A stretch of 64,000 bases of DNA from Sisyra terminalis (lineage: Eukaryota; Arthropoda; Insecta; Neuroptera; Sisyridae). Positions 24,431-37,165 of the stretch are shown in pieces (within the stretch, counting starts at the first letter, position 1; every line of letters begins with the position of its first letter). The position numbers and the translations under genes were made by a program. Location of the stretch: positions 9,732,082-9,796,081 of the forward strand of contig OY292277.1 in the NCBI GenBank assembly GCA_958496175.1, read 5' to 3'. Below the pieces are notes generated by a model that saw nothing but the letters and a program-made list of their open reading frames with translations, searched no databases and was not told the DNA's origin.

Positions 24431-25118
24431 TGAAAAGAAAAAAATGTGAAAAATTTTGAAATGAAAAATATTTTCAAGATTGCATCCACCCCCCCGAAAC
24501 CCGTTCGGCACAACCACCATCACCACCACGTTTGCATCCCCCGGGGGCGCCCCCCCCCCCTTTTCTCCCGTCCCTGTTCTCCTCACCAAACACACAATTC
24601 CCTTGATTTTTCTCTTTTTGTTTCTCTCGCTGGTATATACGAGACATGCATTTTCCGAATGGAAATAATGTCCCTTTCGAGAACAAATGGCTTTACAGAT
24701 ATTATGACAACCGAATGGAAGAACAACTATTACCGGAGTCTAGCTAGTGCTCGGCATTTTTGTCTTTGTTTCACCATTATTCTCGCTCTTACGTCTGTTT
24801 CGTTTTGTTTTTGTTCCAGATTGAAACATATTTTTCGCCAGACAAAAGTAATTTATTACTGCGAAAACGAGGTGAGAAAAAATTTTTCTTAACGGGAGAC
24901 GACATACCCCGCTCCCCCTCCCCCAACCCCCCGCAAGAGATTTCCTACGTGGACCGCTACGATATTACAAAAATGAAGCGTGACTTTAAAAACTTGTTTT
25001 CATTGAACCGAAAAACGAGAAGTAGATACTTTAAAAGCTCAAGCTTTCAAGCTCCCGGTATGAAAAAAAAAAACCAAACTTTTTAACAATCTCCAAAATT
25101 TTTAAAGTCTCACACTTA
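24431..25118. other. unique intron upstream of exon 24357-24420
   Basis: Contains a C-rich run (24540-24570, CCCCCGGGGGCGCCCCCCCC). ORFs here (e.g. 24446-24892) are low-complexity and carry no motif. Confidence 0.5.
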
Positions 25119-26254
25119 TCATATATATAAATTGGCTATCTTGCCGTGCGTCCGTGCAGAATGGGCTATGCGCATCCGCTGTTATCCCCACTTACGCATT
25201 CAAAACGTTGGTAGAGGTACTCACTCACTAATGTATTTATTTGTGAATACCTATTTCGGATTTTCAGGTTTACAATATGTGAAAGCCAAAAAACAAAATG
25301 CTTACTTATAAACTTCACTTAACCTTTTCAGATATATCTACTTATCAGAGTTTAAATTTTTAAGCAGACCCTAAGTTTTTGTTTCTAATAATAAATCAAC
25401 TTTGTTTTATATTAAGCAGTAATAACGTTTCGCTTTTAACGGACTTTGATTGATTATTAAATTTGAAATTTCGATTGTTTATTAAATGTTATCCCTTACA
25501 AACTTTGCTACCGTTTTTCACTGTTTTAGGGGAGAAATTTTCAAAAACTCTTTCTTATTATATATCTGCATAGTATAAGGAAAACACTTTCACAATTTCA
25601 TCGACACAAATATGCACTTATATTGTAAAATACAATGTAAAACGAAAAAAAATAATGACCTTCTTTATGTTAGTTAACATAACTAAAAAGCTATTCGATT
25701 TCGCACATTTGGACGTGGTACATACAAAATTGATGGAAATAGATGGAAAGCGTGGAAGTAAATTCGAATATTTTATTTATTTTCAATAACAATAATTGGT
25801 TTTCAAATTGTTCTTAATACCGAAAAAAAATTAATATTGAAGATATTATATTTAAAATGACAGTGAAATATATGGCAAAAAATTGCTACCTTAATGCTTT
25901 TCAGCCGAATATATAATTATTCCAGATCACAACCATTGGTTGATAAAATAAAATAGATTTTAAAAAGTTTTATTGTTGAAAAACGAACCAAAATTTAAAA
26001 TCGCCTACTTGGTATAAGTACTACATAAGTATTAAACTTTCATACTAATTTAGTGAAATGACGATATTTAAAATTTAATTAAAAACACTTATATTTTATT
26101 TCTTAATATAATTTTAGACAAACTTTTTTTTATTTTAACAACACTTTGATTATTAAATTTAAAATTTCCATTGTTGATTAACTCTACATTACCTCATATT
26201 AAACATTTTATTGAGATAAAACCTTTAGTTGTGAATGCAACGGGCAACTACTAG
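25119..26254 (+). mobile_element. Helitron-like nonautonomous element
   Basis: The left end is TCATATATATAAATTGGC followed by GTGCGTCCGTGC, like insect Helitron 5' ends (TC-TATATATA-A). The right end is AACGGGCAACTACTAG, with TAGTTG...CAACTA as a short hairpin before CTAG. The flanks are A on the left and T on the right, as expected for insertion between A and T without duplication. No Rep/helicase sequence is present in the 1136 bp. Confidence 0.55.
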
Positions 26255-26340
26255 TAACCCTATAACTAGAGAACATGAAGCAGTAAGTCCACTTTTCAAA
26301 ACCAGCACTGTAAATTCCCCAATAAACCAATGATCACTAT

Positions 26341-27176
26341 TAGGTTGTTTTTTTTTTTTTGCGACTATCATTTTTTTTTGCTCCCATGCCGAAATTTTGT
26401 GGGAAATACTTCAAAAAAAAAATCCCTGAAAGTTTGAGCTCTTAATATTAATATTACGTACTCGCTCACAGCGTGTGAATATTTTCCATTTAAAATACAC
26501 GTAAACTTTGATTTTTTTTTTTAAATTTTTATAGCTCAGCGGCATTTTATGGTATCGCCTCGCTCAAAGTTGGGATTTTTTTACAATTGTATGCTCTACA
26601 AAAGTGCCTATTTTTAATAATTTTTATAAGGAATAAAAAATCAATATTTTCTTAAATTTTACTCAATAACCCCTAAAATTTTATAGTAAGAGAAATTCAA
26701 GGCTCAATATCTCGAGAAATATCGATCTTAGCAATTTGGTATGCTTGAACTCTTTTGTAGAAAATTAAATTTCCTTTAAATTTGTTATTTACATTTTTTC
26801 TGTAGGTCTTGTAATTCATGAGTTACTGAGAGAAAAACGAGAAATCTATGAAAATTTTAGGTTTAGTGACCCGTACTACCTCGCCCGTGTAAATTACGAT
26901 TTTGCCACAATAGGCATTTTTGTAGAGCATACAATTGTAAAAAAATTCCGACTTTGAGCGAGGTGATGCCATAAAATGCCACTGAGCTATAAAAATTTAA
27001 AAAAAAAAATCAAAGTTTACGTGTATTTTAAATGGAAAATATTCACACGCTGTGAGCGAGTACTTAATATTAATATTAAGAGCTCAAACTTTCAGGGAAT
27101 TTTTTTTGAAGTATTTCCAACAAAATTTCGGCATGGGAGCAAAAAAAAAAATAGCCCCAGAAAAAAAAACACCCTA
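26341..27176. mobile_element. 836-bp palindromic element with 8-bp TSD (hAT-like ends)
   Basis: The ends are TAGGTTGTTTTTTTTT and, reversed, TAGGGTGTTTTTTTTT. The flanks are exact 8-bp duplications ATCACTAT (26333-26340 and 27177-27184). Arms are near reverse complements for most of the length (CTCGCTCACAGCGTGTGAAT and its reverse, TGTATGCTCTACAAAA and its reverse). TA(G)NG ends with an 8-bp TSD fit hAT. It shares the subterminal block CTCTTAATATTAATATTA with the palindrome 3521-4820. Confidence 0.88.
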
Positions 27177-27184
27177 ATCACTAT

Positions 27185-28339
27185 ACAATTAATAGAAAGT
27201 TAAAAAACTTTCCAATCATTCCATTGGTATAACCCCAGTGGAGCGTTACGAATCCGAAATTGCAATTATTAACAAAATGATTTAAGGATGCCATTTTTAT
27301 AAGTATGTAATATAATTCGTAACGACAACAATTTCCTCATTCGCTGCTTACCCGGGGCTATTTTCAACTTTTATATGTACGGCCTTGCACTTTTACGAGC
27401 TTTGCATGCATTACAAATATTTATGTATATTAATGTATTAAATATAAGTACCTACATATCTTTATGTGTATGTAAAATGCTTGGAGTTTAAACTATACGA
27501 TGGCAATATGGTAAATGAGGGGTAAGCATGCAGCTCCCTAATCCCTCAATTCAATTATGAAGAAATAACATGAACGTAATATTCACGGTGAAAACAAATT
27601 ATTTTAAATGGCTCAATCAATTCTTAGTAATTTACTCCCTGGAAGATCTACAAATTGTTATTTCAATAGATTTTTTTAAGGATTGAATCCTAGGAGAATT
27701 CTCTAGAGATGATGATAGATCATCTTTACTTTCAATGCAAACCAAGATCATTGATTAAAATTAAATTAATACCAATTTGATTATGTAATGGAAGCAACAA
27801 AGTAAAAAAGGAAAAAGAAATGAAAAATGAAGTATGACGTTAATACTTAAACTACAAAAACTCCACATCTTATTGATTTAAAAGTGAAATTTTCCGATTA
27901 TTTTGATAGTCAAATTTATATTTGAAAAATTATATACACGAGATGTTACCCTTTACCAATTAGCCAACAAAATTTTAAAGTGTGAATTATCCGAAATTTT
28001 TTTTGCCAATCGATGGGAAATCGTTCGTAGAGGAAATCGTTCGTTTGTGAAAGAAACCATTTTGTTTGTGGCAAAATAATTTTCGGTAATTAATTAATTA
28101 GTCATTGATAAAATAAAATGTTAAAAAAGAAGGTTTTGAGCAACATACAATAACAAAAATGCGGGAAAATTTAGGAAACTGTTAGTTAAAACTAAAACTA
28201 ATAAAAAAGTTAAAAAAAACTAAACAAAACATCCCCCTTTTCAAAAAAGTTGAAAAAAAGGTAATTATGATATTAATTTTTTTCTCAAATTATATTTTCC
28301 CCAAATTTTCCAAAATAACAAAAATCGAAACATAATTAA
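27185..28339. other. AT-rich block, nothing recognised
   Basis: No coding or repeat signal seen beyond short homopolymers. Confidence 0.5.
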
Positions 28340-28950
28340 ACACATTTGTCTCACAAATTTTTCATCGTTTGTGAAAATCAAGTTTTCTCACAAAAAGTTT
28401 TTGAAAATAAATATTCCAAATAACACACTGTTTTTTAGGATAAAAATTTTTTATGAAAAAAATTGATTTTCACAAACGACGAAAATGTATGTGTTGAAAG
28501 CCTGTTCATTGTTGTTTAGATTTTATCTAGTTTGGAGAAGTTGGCTGAATCAGAAAGGGTGGAAAATATTTTCCGAACTTCAAAAAACACTCAATGTTCT
28601 ACTTCGGATATAAATTTTCAATAATTTTTTGTGAGAAAACTTGATTTTCACAAACGATGAAAATTTATGTGTGGAAAGCCTGTTCATTGTTGTTAAGATT
28701 TTTTGCTAGTTTGGAAAATTTGGCTGAATCAGAAAGGGTGGAAAATATTTTCCGAACTTCAAAAAACACTCAATGTTCTACTTCGGATATATATTTTCAA
28801 AAAGTGTTTGTGAGAAAACTTGATTTTCACAAACGATGAAAATTTATGTGTTGAAAGCCTGTTCATTTTTGTTTAGATTTTTTATAATTTGGAAAAGTTG
28901 GCTAAATCAGAAAAGGTGGAAAATATTTTCCGAATTTCATAAAACACGGT
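28340..28950. repeat. 179-bp tandem repeat (about 2.7 units) with a preceding inverted arm
   Basis: CACAAACGA(C/T)GAAAAT recurs at 28471, 28649 and 28828. Units share GAAAGCCTGTTCATT, GGCTGAATCAGAAAGGGTGG and CACTCAATGTTCTACTTC. The stretch 28340-28425 holds the same end sequence reversed (ATCGTTTGTGAAAATCAAG). Confidence 0.88.
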
Positions 28951-29140
28951 ATAGGGTCGAGATGTTTCCACAATTCTGGGAATTTCGTTAAAATTTTTAT
29001 TATTATGTTAATTTTCGTTAATATTACAATGATATTTTTCAGCATAATCTCCATTTAACTAAACACAATTATCCCAACAATAAACTAATTTTTTAAGTCA
29101 CCCCCTAAAGAACTCTTTCAGTGTCTCCTCAATCCACTTA

Positions 29141-29328
29141 AGCAGGTCATTCACGCTCCGACTTGCAGTCCAAGTAGTGGTCCGACTGTCAAATTTGGAT
29201 CTAAAGTCGGACCGTGAATGGTGTCGTTAAAAGTTGGATGTCTAGCGAATCATTTAAGCGATCCAACTAGAAAATCCAACCAGTAGTCCGACTAGTTGGA
29301 CTGCAAGTTGGAGTGTGAATGGCCTGCT
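29141..29328. mobile_element. PIF/Harbinger-like MITE (copy 1), TTA target site
   Basis: Almost fully palindromic: AGCAGGTCATTCACGCTCCG at the left and its near reverse complement at the right, with TTA on both sides. The interior repeats GTCCGACT, AGTTGGAT and CCAACTAG. TTA duplication fits PIF/Harbinger. Copies 2 and 3 are at 29812 and 49547. Confidence 0.88.
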
Positions 29329-29811
29329 TTACCTATGACATGTTTTACGTCAATTAAACTTTCAAATCGAATCTAGGAACAGACAATGATCACTGGATCT
29401 AAGATCCAGGGAATAAGGTGGTTGCAGAAGCAATTCCCATTGTAAATCGTTTAAAAAATCCTACAATTTTCTTTAGATGTATGGTCTTGTATTATCCTGT
29501 TGCAATTACAGATGCTTATGCAACTTTCCAGGCCAATTTTAACAAGTGCCTGTCGCAGTGACCTGAATAATAAATTCAAATATTATTCTGTGTTAGTTGC
29601 AGTACCTTTCACTAGATAATCAATAAAAATAATTCCTTCGAAATTCCAGAATACAGTAAGATTACCGCCTTTAAAAGAAACCCTTGTTCAGGTTTGCGCC
29701 ATTCTTTGGATTGACTTTTGGCCTCAGGATTGCAATAAGGAATCCATGATTTTTATCAGTGGTTATTATTGCTTACTAAAATTCATCACTGTAACGAGCT
29801 AACAACTCAAA

Positions 29812-30017
29812 AGCAGGCCATTCACGCTCCGACTTGCAGTCCAACTAGTCGGACTACTGTTTGGATCTTTTAGTTATCCCTTTAAATGATTCGACCAGTC
29901 CAACTAGACATCCGACTTCCAACAACACCATTATTCGACACCACGATCCAACTTTAGATTCAACTTCGAAAGTTGGACCACTAGTTGGACTGCAAGTCGG
30001 AGCGAGAATGGCCTGCT
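29812..30017. mobile_element. PIF/Harbinger-like MITE (copy 2)
   Basis: AGCAGGCCATTCACGCTCCG at the left and the reverse GAATGGCCTGCT at the right. The right flank is TTA, the left AAA, so one target copy has changed. It lies 484 bp after copy 1 in the same neighbourhood. Confidence 0.87.
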
Positions 30018-30355
30018 TTAAAGTGGATAAGAATCAGACCTATTGAATTTCTTTTCTGGTTCCAACAGCCTTGGCACCCAGTGCTCATGCAAGATGTCAT
30101 GAACTTGTCGGGTACCTATACCTAGAGTCCTAGAGTACCTATACCTATATTCGAGTCACCACATACTCCTTGCAAACGCCGAATAATTCTGATGTTTTAA
30201 CATCTTCTTTTCACAAAAAGAAAACTATTCCCCTATGAGATTTCGCTACGTCTTCCATGGTTACAAAAATAGTACTACCAAACAACATAGCTAATAAGTT
30301 CTATAAATTAATATTATTTAATAAATAATAAAATTCTATAAGCTTATAAATCCTG

Positions 30356-31140
30356 GGTATACTGTTTATACAATATACAAAATATATTGTGGTCCAATTT
30401 ATGTAGTATAATTTAATATAATAATATATAATAAGTCACACCATAAACATAGGATATAGGACGATAAGTATAGTGAATCGGCCCCAGAAGGGTATTTGGT
30501 TCATAATTTCAGGCTATGTTGGTACTATTAAGATACATTAATTCGGTAAGTATCAGATCTCTATGTATTACCGTTTACTCAAAAATCGAAAAAAGCTGAA
30601 AGTCAGCAAAAAAATTCTCAGAAACTAGTGAATCGATTTATTTGAATTTTAGATATGTTTTAGGGGCTGATGGTAGCTTCTAGAACAAAAATTAAGAGCT
30701 ATATTAGTTCATAAGATCTTTGAAAAAAGAGAGCTTTTTCTTTTAATTTGAATTTTAACCATGATATGATTTTGGTACAATTACGAAACAATTTTTTTCA
30801 AATTCCCCATTCAATTTCCATTAAAATTATGTGTTTTTTAAATTTTAAAAAAAAAGTACGCCATATTGAAAACAATTTAAAAACCGAATTTTTTACACAA
30901 AAATCCATTAATGTAACAAGCAGAAATAGAGTTTACTCGATTACTATACGATTGTTGCAAATAACAGAAAATTTTTAAAACAATAATATGGAATGAGTTG
31001 TTTTCTATTAAATGAATTCAATCATTAATATAAAAATTATTTGGCGCTATTATGATTAAGTTCAAAAAAAAAATATTTGTGACGAATTACCCAGATACGT
31101 ATTTCGATTACCAAGCAATCTTCCTCAGTGGCATTAGTTT
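30356..31140. repeat. hammerhead-bearing repeat, copy 1 (interrupted)
   Basis: GGTATACTGTTTATACAATA, ATATATTGTGGTCCAATTTA and TAGTATAATTTAATATAATA match 36345-36425 and 62417-62500. The matching tail (AATATTTGTGACGAATTACC, then the hammerhead-like core) follows only at 31070, after about 590 bp of unrelated sequence, so an insertion splits this copy. Confidence 0.75.
31102..31128 (-). ncRNA. hammerhead-like core H4
   Basis: On the minus strand: CUGAGGA, GAUUGC-UUG-GUAAUC (6-bp helix II with one G-U pair), GAAA. Differs from H5 by a change that keeps pairing. Confidence 0.42.
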
Positions 31141-32415
31141 AACTACAAAAATTTATTGTTGGTCTCAATATTATCCTTTAAATTATTGTGAAAGTGTTCT
31201 AAGTGGGTTTTTTTCTTCAGAGCAAATAATTTGTGCTCTCTTCGTCTTAATAGAAATAAGAAGAAATGTTAAATGAAAATCAAACAAGGGTGTGGGATTT
31301 GATAAGTGGCACAGGAAGTTTGCGACGAGAAAGGAGTCTTTGACACTCGCTTTGTACGCGATCTTCCAGAGGAATAAGTAATCAATCTCGGGAATCTAAA
31401 TACGTCGGGCATTGAGCCGTCTCCCATTCCCGTCACCGGGGGAATAACGGGTGCACGCGGGTGGGAAACAAGAAGTTGAATTATTGGATTTCTAGTTGAA
31501 CGAATCGGTTCGATTCAGCACAACTTATTAATAAATAAGTAAAAAAGTTTGCCGAAAAAGTTTTCTATGAGTTGAAATTTTAATTGACTTGAAATAACAT
31601 TGATTCAACTTGAACGACATTTATCCCTGTCAGACATCTTTAGCGTGTCTCCCGTTCCACGTTGGATGCTTAAGTGGGATGATAACATTCATATCATACA
31701 TATATAATATCCTTGTTCACCATGTAGCTGCTTCCGTTACCAATTTTGCAAACATTCCTTCAACATCATCTTCCTTATATATATACCTACATATTACATT
31801 ATATACTCTAAGTGTGGGAATTTACTCATTATGTTTACTTTGAACTCATCGTCTCGGAATCTTCTTGGTTGAAAAGCCATCGGGTTTATTAAATGTGATA
31901 ACCAACTAAGTAGACATAACAAAATTTCAATAACGCAAAATTAAAGCGTCAAAATTACAATGGGAAGCTGCACGGAGAAATGGGAGCGAGCTTTTTTATG
32001 TGGAGAGCTTTTTCGATCAATTCCTGGTGAGATGCATAAATTAATCTATGGCATTATTTAATTAAATTATTCGCCCGCCCACACATTTCCTCAATAAACT
32101 CAAATCCTATTTATGTATTGATAATCCATAACAATTAGAAATTTAATACTCCATGAATAATTCATTAATATCTCTAAGCCTGCTGTAATCATTTTCCCGA
32201 GGGGTTGAAGGTGAGAGCATACCAATCAATATTGATTTGAAATGGAAAAGCCGACGATATTGTCACTTCAGAAAAAATATCAAATTTAAATTGTCCCCCC
32301 TCACTCCCCCGGATCCTGGCCACTCGTTATTGTAGTGGATGAGTAAATGCGGTGTTTAAAATGATGGAAAATATCTAACTTTCCTTAAATAGTATTAAGG
32401 GAGTCGGGTGATGGT
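31141..32415. other. unique block
   Basis: GC-richer at 31270-31480 (CCCGTCACCGGGGGAATAACG). No coding support. Confidence 0.5.
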
Positions 32416-32419
32416 TTAA

Positions 32420-33119
32420 TGGTGGATCACCGTCAGAAAAAAAAAATCATTTTTTTTTTCCATAAATGTCTTCTTATAACATTCAAGAATAACGTGTTAA
32501 AAGGATTGGAATAGCTGACTATTGTATTTTCACTGATGAAAATTGAATAAATTGATAATAACATTAAAAAAATATCTTAAAAAAACTTTAAATGCGTTTT
32601 TCTCGAAATCAACTTTTTAAAACTGGGAGACAAGATTTCTCAGAAACTATCCGACGGATTGACTTGAAACTGGAGAGTGTTATAGTTCAACACGTCTTCT
32701 TGGTACTGAACCTCTGAAATTGGCCAAACCTCCCCCCTTCAAAGTGGGAGAGGGGGAAAGGTCCAAAAAAAGGTCGTTTTTTTTAACTGTTTTTTCAAAG
32801 TCGCGCCATTTTGTGAATTTTCAACTTTTTTCGGATTTTCAAGGTTCAGTACCAAGAAGACGCATTACGAAAACCTACATTCTTTGGAAAATCATGATCC
32901 GACTTCCGGTTTCCGAGAAAACTTGTCTCCCGTTTGCCTCCTCATTTTTGAGGACTCTTTTTCAAAGGGGGAGGGGGGGGACATATCGGGGCAAATAAAA
33001 AAAAATATTTCAAAACTTCAACTTTTACATGCCGAAGACCGTTTTTTAATATCTCTAAAAAAAAATGGCAGCAGTTTTAAAAAAGTATTTTTTTTTTACG
33101 TTCTGACGGTGATCCACCC
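32420..33119. mobile_element. TTAA-flanked nonautonomous element (copy 2)
   Basis: TTAA at 32416-32419 and 33120-33123 flank termini TGGTGGATCACCGTCAG and, reversed, GGGTGGATCACCGTCAG. The 700-bp element carries the core ACTTTAAATGCGTTTTTCTC (near 32586). Only the ending GTCAG and the core recall copy 4; the termini otherwise differ. Confidence 0.82.
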
Positions 33120-33600
33120 TTAAGGTTTCTCCTGAGTTTTGCATTGGTACTACCAACGGAAAATCTTTAACAATGCAGTGTATAATCATTACGGTAGCAA
33201 CAATAAAATTTATTAATTTATTATTTTCAAACCATAGACTCTTTTAAAATTAAAAAAAAAGGTTAAAAATTGGTTGTTTTCATAAAATTAAATTTGGAAA
33301 TTTTTGATAGAAATTCATTTCAATTTTAAAATTTTCCAATTTAATTGTTTTTAATTGATTTAAGTTTTTCTTGAGACCACATAATAATCAATTAATTTAT
33401 CGTGAAATCACAACAATGCCTTCGAAACAATTTGCTTCTCATATCATAAAAGAATCATTTTCCTCTGGAAAGATCTTTTCATTCATTGATATCCTACGGA
33501 CTTGTTTACACTTCATATGTGTAATAACGAGTTTAGTGCAGTCTAGTATTCTCGTATGAGTCGGCAACTCGTTTTTACATACGTAAGTTTATGGGTGACG

Positions 33601-33900
33601 AAATTCCAAAGTTGGGCGAAAATCAACAATACTATACTGGCTCTACATACCTACACTACGTACGTAAAATAAGTCCATAAAAGAATGTGTCAATAGGAAA
33701 CTGGTTCTTTAATGATCCACCAAAAAATCATTATCTCTTATATGGAGTGTTAGGAAACTCCAAAGTTCGGCAGTAATCAATAATACTATACTCGTTTTAC
33801 ATACCTACGCTACGCTAAAACAATTCCGTAAAATAATTTGTCAATGAAAAACTGGTTCCTTTATGATCCCCCAAGATACCATTACCTTAAATATGGAAAA
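33601..33900 (+). repeat. tandem duplication, about 154-bp unit
   Basis: AAATTCCAAAGTTGGGCG (33601) and AAACTCCAAAGTTCGGC (33755) start the two units; both continue with AATACTATACT, TACATACCTAC, TGTCAAT and ACTGGTTC. Confidence 0.85.
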
Positions 33901-34439
33901 CAAATAGTGTCAAAGGCATCGAATTTTAGGCTAAACTAAAGAATTTGATGTGACCTTGAGAATAGGGTGTCCCGTTTTTATACTTCAACATGCATTCCCT
34001 TACTTTCCAAACCAAAATTCGCTTCTTTTCCTTGTCTTAAGACTTCGATCAACTTAAAAAAGCTTTGCATTATGATTTCTTAACCATATTCTGTTAAAAC
34101 AAATATTCTGCAGATTTTTCCCACAGTATATCTAGATGCATAAAAGTATAATTACGTGGGGGGAGGGGTACATGTAAACGGTCTATTGACATAGTGGTAC
34201 CTATGGAACCATTGCTGTTCATCAAGAGTACTTCACGAGCAAGTTACTCCTTTTCCGCTTTATACTATGTACTCATGAGGATGTTAATGATAAATTATGC
34301 GTTTCATTTTTATTTAACCAAATGTACTAACACAGTTTGTATTATATACAAGATGGTACGTCTCAGCTAACAACAATAATGCACATTCTTATAAACTTAT
34401 TCATTTATTAAGTAAAAACCACTTTTTCGATCTGTTTTT

Positions 34440-35655
34440 AATTTGTTCCTTAAAAACCGTATAGTGAATTCAAATAAACTTATACAAAGTTCCCTAAAGT
34501 TTAAACTAAATACTTCGAAAATTTGGCATACCTGGTAGCATTTTTTTGGCTAGTAAAAATAAATTTAGTATGTTCGATTACCGAATCTCCTTACATGTAA
34601 AATCATAGTATTTTTAAATTGCAATAACTTTTTAACGATTTAGTGAATCGCTTTAAAATTTTCACAGGTGCTTTGGCATTGACTACTAAACATTCTCCTA
34701 AATGTCAACATTTTGATATTCATGGTAAAAACCATCGAAAAAAAATCGATAAATCGTTCATGTTTCACTTTTGAAAATATCGATGTTTTTTGTGAGCAAT
34801 GTTGCATCCTAAACTAAGAAAAAGTTATTCTGGAGTAAATAGTATAAAAAAAATCCTTTTAAATGGCAATGAGTAATCGAAAAAATAGCAGTCACCGAAT
34901 GTAAATAAATAGCTGTTATGGTTAAAAAAATTGATGAAATGGACGTAAAAATAATGATGACTTGGGAATAAGTAAAAATCGAATAACTCTGGCGGTAATT
35001 GATCAAACTAAATTCTGATAAAGAACCTATTTTTTTATACCGTAATGTGAATTCACATAAACTTATGGAAAATTAGTCCCCTAAAGTTTAAACTATATAT
35101 TTTGAAAGTTTGGGAAGCATGGTATCATATATTTTGCTAATAAAAATGAATTTAGTTTGTTTGATCACCGAATATCCATAGGATTACATGTAAAATCATA
35201 GTATTTTTAAATTGCAACAACTTTTAAACGATTTGCTGATTTTTTTTAAAATTTTCACAGGTGCTTTAGCATTGACTACTAAACATTCTCCTAAATGTCT
35301 TGTCTACAACATTTTGACATTCATAACATTCTAAATATATTTAAATTATGGTAAAAACCATCGAAAAAAATCGATATATCGATCATGTTTCACTTTTGAA
35401 AATGTCGATGTTTTTTATGAGCAATATTGCATCCTTAACTAAGAACAAATTATTCTGGAGGAAATAGTACAAAAAAATTCCTTTCAGATGGCAATAAGTA
35501 ATCGAAAGAATAGCAAACACCGAATGTAAAGAAATAGCAGTTATGGTTAAAAAAAATTGATGAAATTGACGTAAAAATAATGATGACTTGAGAATAAATA
35601 TAAATCGAGTAACTCTGGCGGTAATTGATCAAACTAAATTGTAACAAAGAACCAG
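34440..35655 (+). repeat. tandem duplication, about 600-bp unit
   Basis: CCTAAAGTTTAAACTA, ACATGTAAAATCATAGTA, TTCACAGGTGCTTTNGCATT, CATCGAAAAAAATCGAT and GGTAATTGATCAAACTAAAT occur once in each half, about 590-625 bp apart. The second unit has an extra 50 bp or so around 35300-35345. Confidence 0.9.
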
Positions 35656-36324
35656 AACTTTTCTAAAGAAAATGCACCAATTTCTACACAAAAAAACCAA
35701 AGTTTTATGTAACAGCCAATATGAAGTTTCCATCAAAAAGTTAATTAAAATTTGATTATCTTCCAACACATCATCGATTCCTGGAGCCATTTTCTTTGAA
35801 CAATCACTCATTTAGCGACAGTCGAATACTAAAGCAAATCGATACGTGTCTCTGGATTTTTTTTCCATCCATACAAAAGCCTAATATCCGTTAATTTTGA
35901 TAAAGTAAAGCTCGATATTGGGCGCGTGCGTAGCCATCCGTAACAAAGCTTTCATTTCATAGTAGAGTTCGTATTCACTTGATGAATTATCCGTGAAGTT
36001 TCTTTTGCGTTCAAACGCAATTTTCTTTATTGACAGAGTTATTAAAATGAAAATGAGCTCCGGGGCGTTAAGTTGACGAATAAATTTATTGTTGTATATC
36101 CACCTTGCTAATTTCCGAAATCGCGTAACCTAGTTATACGTAAACAGAGACGACGATTCGGAAAGCTTGTTAAAGCTCGGTTTTAGATACTTGTGCTATT
36201 AGTTGTGTGGCAATTATAGTTGAGTTGGAGTTCGGAGATACAAATTGTCTCCAGTTGAAATGTATAAGTTTATCGTATTTAAGAACAATTTGTAAAACAA
36301 TTAAATGGTATTTTTACTCAAAAT
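35656..36324. other. block without recognised feature
   Basis: A minus-strand ORF (35629-35811) is open but has no motif. 36050-36270 is less AT-rich than its surroundings. Confidence 0.4.
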
Positions 36325-36560
36325 AAGATTTTTTCGCTGACTTTGAACAGTTATATTGTATATACAATATATAGAATATATTGTGGTCCAATTTACGTAG
36401 TATAATTTAATATAATAATATATAAAAATCATACCATAACCATCAATTTGATCAGAAGTTCAAACAAAAATATTTGTGACGTATTGCCCAGATACGTATT
36501 TCGATTGCCAAGCAATCTTCCTCAGTGGTCATCAAGTAGTTTGGATCACTCCGTAACTGC
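36325..36560. repeat. hammerhead-bearing repeat, copy 2 (uninterrupted)
   Basis: Continuous from GCTGACTTTGAACAGTTATA through ATACAATATATAGAATATAT, GTGGTCCAATTTACGTAG and AGAAGTTCAAACAAAAATAT to TGACGTATTGCCCAG, the core, and GATCACTCCGTAACTGCT. Serves as the reference for copies at 30356 and 62390. Confidence 0.85.
36499..36525 (-). ncRNA. hammerhead-like core H5
   Basis: On the minus strand: CUGAGGA, GAUUGC-UUG-GCAAUC (perfect 6-bp helix II), GAAA, then ACGUAU...AUACGU which can pair before UC. Confidence 0.45.
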
Positions 36561-36589
36561 TTAAATTTTTTGGTTGTATATCCAGTAGT

Positions 36590-37070
36590 GTGGGTCAAAA
36601 AAATCAATTATTTTTTTTTACCAGTGACACGGAAAAGTGGGTTGCTAGACACCTTAAAAAAATTCTCACCAAGTATGAGCTCTTAATTTTAATAGGAAGA
36701 TCCTCCGCATCGCAGTTTTGTATTTTTTTCTCAGTCCAATAGAAAAAATTCATACCTTATCATTCATCGATTGTACAGAAAAATGTTCTGGAAGAATTTT
36801 TTAGGAAATTTAATGCTATACAAAAAAGGTATTCTATATTTTTTCCGTAAGCCTCACCATTTGAAAGATATTAAGGATTTAATTTTGATTATTTTAAGAC
36901 AAATTTCATTTTTGTTTATGAATTTTATAACTCGACAATTAATGACTCTTATACAATGCGCAATACAAATTTTTGTTGAAAATTAACTGCTCTATAAAAA
37001 TGGTTTCTTATGTTTTGGCGATTAAATTAACCTTTCAAAAGATATTCATCGTCAAACTTTCATGTGTACG
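36590..37070. repeat. half-copy of the foldback family of 3521-4820
   Basis: Resembles one arm of the palindrome 3521-4820: GAGCTCTTAATTTTAATAGG, CCGCATCGCA, and a CTATACAAAAAAGGT block, in the same order. No mirrored arm follows. It lies directly after a hammerhead-bearing repeat (36325-36560). Confidence 0.55.
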
Positions 37071-37165
37071 GGTTTTAAAAGTTTTTGATGAGATATTCGA
37101 ATAATTTCAATTGATTTTATAATATTCATATAAATTTCATTTTTTGTAATTAATATAAGTATTAT

